From the NCBI GenBank assembly GCA_900551995.1, contig URXW01000053.1, positions 1 to 8,666 of the forward strand: 8,666 nt of DNA. Direction: 5' to 3'. The notes beneath the pieces were generated by a model. That model ran no database searches. It was given only the letters and a program-made list of their open reading frames with translations, and was not told where the DNA came from. The DNA comes from an uncultured Eubacteriales bacterium (GTDB lineage Bacteria; Bacillota; Clostridia; Oscillospirales; Oscillospiraceae). Position numbers and translations under genes: made by a program. Positions 5,089 to 8,666 of the stretch are shown here, in pieces (position 1 is the stretch's first letter; the number at the start of each line of letters is the position of its first letter).

Positions 5089-7056
5089 ATGGATTATCGC
5101 AAGGAGATACAGGAGCTGCGCCGCACGCTGAACGAGAACGGATACCTCTATTACGTGCTGGACGCGCCCACCATGTCGGATTACGAATACGACCATCTGA
5201 TGCGGCGGCTGGAGGAGCTGGAGGCGGAGCACCCGGAGGAGGTCACCCCGGACTCCCCCACCCAGCGGGTGGGAGGCGAGACGCTGACAGCGTTTCAGCA
5301 GGTGACGCACCCCGTACCGCTGGAGAGCCTGCAGGATGTGTTCAACGACGGCGAGGTGTGCCGTTTTCTGGAGAAAATTCCGCTGGAGCACCCGGCGTAC
5401 AGCGTGGAGCCGAAGGTGGACGGCCTGTCCGTGGCTCTGGAATACCGGGACGGCGTGTTCGTGCGCGGTGCCACACGCGGCGACGGACGGGTGGGGGAGG
5501 ACGTGACGGAGAACCTCCGCACCATCCGCTCCATCCCCATGACGCTGCCGGAGAAGCTGCCCCGTCTTATCGTCCGCGGCGAGGTCTACATGGCGCGCAG
5601 TGTGTTCGAGGAGATCAACGCCCGCCGTGAGCTGGAGGGCAAGCCCCTGATGGCGAACCCACGCAACGCCGCCGCCGGCTCCCTGCGGCAGCTGGATCCC
5701 AAGGTCGCCGCCCAGCGGCGGCTGGATATTGCGGTGTTTAACCTACAGCTGGCGGAGGGGCGGGAGTTTGCCACCCACACGGAGACCATCGACTACCTGG
5801 CGTCCCAGCATTTCAAGGTCATTCCCCACAAGCGGCTCAGCCGCCCGGAGGACATTCTGGCGGAGATCGCCGCGCTGGGAGACGGGCGGGAGAGCTTCCC
5901 CTTCGACATTGACGGCGCGGTGATAAAGCTGGACGATCTGCACGACCGGGAGCGTATCGGCAGCACCGCCAAGTTCCCCAAGTGGGCGATCGCATATAAG
6001 TACCCGCCGGAGGTGAAGCCCTCGGTGGTCAAGGACATTGTGGTGCAGGTGGGGCGAACCGGCGTACTGACGCCCAAGGCGGAGCTGGAGCCGGTGCGGT
6101 TGGCGGGCACCACCGTAACGTTCGCCACGCTGCATAATCAGGATTATATCACACAGAAGGACATCCGCGTGGGGGACACGGTGCTGGTGCGGAAGGCGGG
6201 GGAGATCATCCCGGAGATCGTGGAGGTGGTCGCGGACAAGCGTCCCGCCGGGACGAAGCCCTATTTTCTGCCGGAGACGTGCCCCGTATGCGGCGCGCCG
6301 GTGGTGCGGGACGAGGACGGCGCGGCTCTCCGCTGCACCGGGGCGGAGTGTCCGGCGCAGCTGCTGCGGTATCTGACCCATTTCGCCGGACGCAGTGCCA
6401 TGGACATTGACGGCATGGGCCCCGCGGTGATGCAGCAGCTTATCGACAGCGGGCTGGTCAAGACCGCCGCCGATCTGTACAGCCTGACGGTGCCGCAGCT
6501 GGAGGTGCTGGAGCGCATGGGGAAGAAATCCGCCCAGAACGCGGTGGACGCCATCGCCAGAAGCAAGGACAACGACCTGTGGCGGCTTATCAACGCGCTG
6601 GGCATCCGCCAGACGGGGGAGAAGGCCGCCAAGACGTTATCTCTGCGTTTCGGCACCATGGACGCACTGGCAGCCGCCTCGGAGGAGGAGCTGACCGCCA
6701 TCGACGACGTGGGTCCCATCACGGCGCAGTATATCTGCCGCTGGATGGAAAGCCCCCAGTCCAAGGATCTGCTGGCGCGGCTGAAAGCCGCCGGGGTCAA
6801 CATGACCTGTAAAGAGGAACAGCTTGACAGCCGCTTTGCCGGTATGACCTTCGTGCTCACCGGCGCGTTGGAGAAATTCACCCGCGACGAGGCGGGGGAG
6901 ATGATCGAAAAACGCGGCGGCAAGGCGTCCGGCTCCGTCTCGAAAAAGACCACCTACGTGGTGGCGGGGGAGAACGCCGGAAGCAAGCTGCAAAAGGCGC
7001 AGGAGCTGGGCATCCCCGTGCTGACCGAGGACGAATTTCTATCGCTGCTGCAATAG
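5089..7056 (+). CDS. ligA: NAD-dependent DNA ligase LigA
   Basis: LigA seals nicks in duplex DNA using NAD+, joining Okazaki fragments and finishing repair. The 655-residue protein is full length for the family. In order it has: the N-terminal Ia domain that binds NMN (about 1-70, including YYVLDAPTMSDYEYD); the adenylation domain with nucleophile Lys109 in EPKVDG, TRGDGRVGEDVTENLRTI (129-146), RGEVYM and NPRNAAAGSLRQLDP, then DGAVIKLDD and KWAIAYKYP; the OB fold with VGRTGVLTPKAELEPV; a four-cysteine zinc finger (Cys398, 401, 416, 421); helix-hairpin-helix repeats (about 430-560); and a C-terminal BRCT domain (about 580-655). The GATGAGGG ribosome-binding site overlaps the yunB stop, so translation is probably coupled. 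No separate promoter is visible, so ligA likely depends on the murD promoter, or on a yunB-proximal one during sporulation. Confidence 0.97.
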   Translation: MDYRKEIQELRRTLNENGYLYYVLDAPTMSDYEYDHLMRRLEELEAEHPEEVTPDSPTQRVGGETLTAFQQVTHPVPLESLQDVFNDGEVCRFLEKIPLEHPAYSVEPKVDGLSVALEYRDGVFVRGATRGDGRVGEDVTENLRTIRSIPMTLPEKLPRLIVRGEVYMARSVFEEINARRELEGKPLMANPRNAAAGSLRQLDPKVAAQRRLDIAVFNLQLAEGREFATHTETIDYLASQHFKVIPHKRLSRPEDILAEIAALGDGRESFPFDIDGAVIKLDDLHDRERIGSTAKFPKWAIAYKYPPEVKPSVVKDIVVQVGRTGVLTPKAELEPVRLAGTTVTFATLHNQDYITQKDIRVGDTVLVRKAGEIIPEIVEVVADKRPAGTKPYFLPETCPVCGAPVVRDEDGAALRCTGAECPAQLLRYLTHFAGRSAMDIDGMGPAVMQQLIDSGLVKTAADLYSLTVPQLEVLERMGKKSAQNAVDAIARSKDNDLWRLINALGIRQTGEKAAKTLSLRFGTMDALAAASEEELTAIDDVGPITAQYICRWMESPQSKDLLARLKAAGVNMTCKEEQLDSRFAGMTFVLTGALEKFTRDEAGEMIEKRGGKASGSVSKKTTYVVAGENAGSKLQKAQELGIPVLTEDEFLSLLQ

Positions 7057-7115
7057 GCGGCGGATGAAACAAGCGGCTGTGCCGCCTGCTATTGAAATTG
7101 TGTTTTTGCCTAAAA

Positions 7116-7157
7116 ACAGGGGCGGTTTTGTAACAAATGTTACAGAATCGCCCCTGT
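7116..7157. promoter_or_regulatory. 19-bp palindrome: terminator and/or operator ahead of nifJ
   Basis: Two 19-base arms (7116-7134 and 7139-7157) pair along their full length, with two G-U pairs, around an AAAT loop. The outer part is GC-rich (ACAGGGGCG/CGCCCCTGT) and the inner part is AT-rich (TGTAAC-AAAT-GTTACA). On the plus strand the tail is GTTGTTGACC, a poor T-tract. On the minus strand the stem is followed by TTTTTA, a better one. It lies 60 bases past the ligA stop and 4 bases before the nifJ -35, so it could end the ligA transcript, bind a regulator, or both. A smaller hairpin TGTTTTT-GCCT-AAAAACA (7101-7118) overlaps its left arm. The first part of the gap (7057-7100) shows only a small GCGGC-TGT-GCCGC stem. 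Confidence 0.65.
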
Positions 7158-7161
7158 GTTG

Positions 7162-7190
7162 TTGACCGCGTTAAGAGCGAATGATATAAT
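7162..7190 (+). promoter_or_regulatory. Strong sigma-A-type promoter of nifJ
   Basis: TTGACC (7162-7167) and a perfect TATAAT (7185-7190) are separated by exactly 17 bases. Transcription should start near 7197, leaving a leader of about 57 bases before the nifJ ATG. The near-consensus match fits a highly expressed central-metabolism gene. Confidence 0.88.
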
Positions 7191-7253
7191 AAACACTGTA
7201 TTGGCACCCGCCTTTTTGAGACGGGACACTCAATTTGAGGAGGAAGAAAATCT

Positions 7254-8666
7254 ATGAGCAAGATCATGAAGATCTGCGACGGTAACGAGGCGGCGGCATA
7301 CGTCGCCTATGCGTTCTCCGAGGTCGCAGCCATCTATCCCATCACCCCGTCCAGCCCCATGGCGGAGCACGCCGACGCGTGGTCTGCCACCGGCAAAAAG
7401 AACATCTTCGGTCAGCCGGTTCGTCTGGTGGAGATGCAGTCCGAGGCCGGTGCCTGCGGTGCCTGTCACGGCGCGCTGGAGGCCGGTGCGCTGGCCACCA
7501 GCTTCACCGCCTCTCAGGGCTTGATGCTGATGATCCCCACCCTGCACCGCATCTCCGGCGAGCGTCTGCCCGGCGTGCTGCACGTGGCGTCCCGCACCGT
7601 GGGTACCCACGCCTTCTCCATCTTCGGCGACCACTCCGACGTGATGAACTGCCGCCAGACGGGCTTCGCCCTGCTGTCCAGCGGCAGCGTTCAGCAGGCG
7701 GCCGATCTGGCGGCTGTGGCTCATCTGAGTGCCATCAAGGCGCGTATCCCGTTCCTGCACTTCTTCGATGGCTTCCGTACCAGCCACGAGATCCAGAAGA
7801 TCGACGTGCTGAGCTACGACGAGTACGCCAAGCTGGTGGATCGCAACGCGCTGGCCGCCTTCCGCGCCAACGCCCTGAACCCGGAGGATCCCCGGATGCG
7901 CTCCCTGGTGGATAACCCCGACATCTACTTCCAGCTGCGCGAGTCCAACAACACCGCCTATGCCGAGCTGCCCGACATCGTGGAGGACTACATGGCGGAG
8001 ATCAGCAAGCTGACCGGCCGGGAGTACCACCTGTTCAACTACTACGGCGCACCCGACGCCGAGCGCGTCATCGTCGCCATGGGCTCCGTGGGCGGCTGTG
8101 CCCAGGAGGTCGTCAACCATCTGAACGCCAAGGGCGAGAAGGTGGGCTTCCTGCAGGTGCACCTGTTCCGCCCCTTCTCCCGCAAGCACCTGATGGCGGC
8201 CATGCCCAAGACGGTGAAGAAGATCGCCGTTCTCGACCGCGTCAAGGAGATCGGCTCCATCGGCGAGCCTCTGTACGAGGACATCTGCGCCGCCTATATC
8301 AACGAGAGCGACCGTCCCGCCATCTATGCCGGACGCTACGGTCTCAGCAGCAAGGACACCACCCCCGCCCAGATCAAATCCGTGTTCGACAATCTGCTGC
8401 TGGATGAGCCTAAGAACCACTTCACCATCGGCATCGTGGACGATGTGACCCATCTGTCCCTGCCCGTGGGCGCGCCTCTGCTCACCGAGCCGGAGGGCAC
8501 CATCTCCTGCAAGTTCTGGGGTCTCGGCTCCGACGGTACGGTGGGTGCCAACAAGAACTCCATCAAGATCATCGGCGAGACGACGGATATGTACTGTCAG
8601 GCGTACTTTGAGTACGACACCAAGAAGTCCTTCGGCATCACCAAGAGCCACCTGCGCTTCGGCAAG
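7254..8666 (+). CDS. nifJ: Pyruvate:ferredoxin (flavodoxin) oxidoreductase, N-terminal 471 residues; 3' end outside the window
   Basis: PFOR oxidises pyruvate with CoA to acetyl-CoA and CO2 and passes the electrons to ferredoxin; it is the main pyruvate-using enzyme of fermentative Clostridia. The frame stays open from the ATG at 7254 to the window edge, giving 471 of an expected 1170-1200 residues. Domain I has YPITPSSPMAEHAD (28-41) with Thr31, Glu64 in MQSEAGA, and Arg114 in ASRTVGTHAFSIFGDHSDVM, the same positions as the pyruvate-site residues of Desulfovibrio africanus PFOR. Domain II (about 260-400) includes VIVAMGS and LHLFRPF-like VHLFRPF. Domain III begins with FWGLGSDGTVGANKNSIKII (about 424-443). 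The thiamine diphosphate and 4Fe-4S domains fall beyond the window. The ribosome-binding site GAGGAGGAAG is strong, and codons are heavily biased to C/G endings, consistent with high expression. Confidence 0.95.
   Translation, partial: MSKIMKICDGNEAAAYVAYAFSEVAAIYPITPSSPMAEHADAWSATGKKNIFGQPVRLVEMQSEAGACGACHGALEAGALATSFTASQGLMLMIPTLHRISGERLPGVLHVASRTVGTHAFSIFGDHSDVMNCRQTGFALLSSGSVQQAADLAAVAHLSAIKARIPFLHFFDGFRTSHEIQKIDVLSYDEYAKLVDRNALAAFRANALNPEDPRMRSLVDNPDIYFQLRESNNTAYAELPDIVEDYMAEISKLTGREYHLFNYYGAPDAERVIVAMGSVGGCAQEVVNHLNAKGEKVGFLQVHLFRPFSRKHLMAAMPKTVKKIAVLDRVKEIGSIGEPLYEDICAAYINESDRPAIYAGRYGLSSKDTTPAQIKSVFDNLLLDEPKNHFTIGIVDDVTHLSLPVGAPLLTEPEGTISCKFWGLGSDGTVGANKNSIKIIGETTDMYCQAYFEYDTKKSFGITKSHLRFGK

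Noticed and set aside
7230..8651. A 473-codon open frame on the minus strand antisense to nifJ
   Set aside because: It runs opposite a clearly conserved PFOR. Its translation is rich in His, Gly, Val and Leu with no recognisable domain, as expected from the GC-rich third positions of the sense gene.

Overview
The window looks like chromosomal DNA from a high-GC, anaerobic, spore-forming member of the Clostridia, most likely an Oscillospiraceae/Ruminococcaceae-type gut Firmicute. The signs are a type A RNase P RNA, a YunB sporulation protein, a clostridial-style MurD, NAD-dependent DNA ligase, and pyruvate:ferredoxin oxidoreductase (an anaerobe's pyruvate enzyme). Shine-Dalgarno sites are strong and sigma-A-like promoters are near consensus. 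The lineage is inferred from gene content and style, not from a database search.

Layout. At the left edge is the 3' three quarters of rnpB (+), which ends in a strong hairpin terminator at 271-302. The same hairpin ends a convergent three-gene operon on the minus strand (2696 down to 313). That operon encodes a polar-amino-acid-type ABC importer: substrate-binding lipoprotein, permease, ATPase. A hairpin lies between the binding-protein and permease genes, where expression is usually stepped down. A 257-base divergent control region (2697-2953) holds one clear promoter facing each way and a 10-bp perfect inverted repeat between them. Rightwards runs murD - yunB - ligA, close enough to be one transcript, joining peptidoglycan synthesis, sporulation and DNA replication/repair. 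A 197-base gap (7057-7253) with a 19-bp palindrome and a near-consensus promoter leads to nifJ, which runs off the right edge.

Most notable observations. (1) The binding lipoprotein is circularly permuted. The lobe that normally comes second follows the lipobox directly, and the normal N-terminal lobe comes last, ending at the inter-lobe hinge. (2) The yunB ribosome-binding site sits in the 3' arm of a hairpin capped by a GUAA tetraloop. The 5' arm contains a perfect sigma-E -10 match (CATACACT) placed so that a sigma-E transcript would begin inside the hairpin and lack its 5' arm. This suggests a design in which the murD read-through RNA is translationally silent for yunB and the sporulation transcript is active. 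(3) A long palindrome sits immediately upstream of the nifJ promoter.
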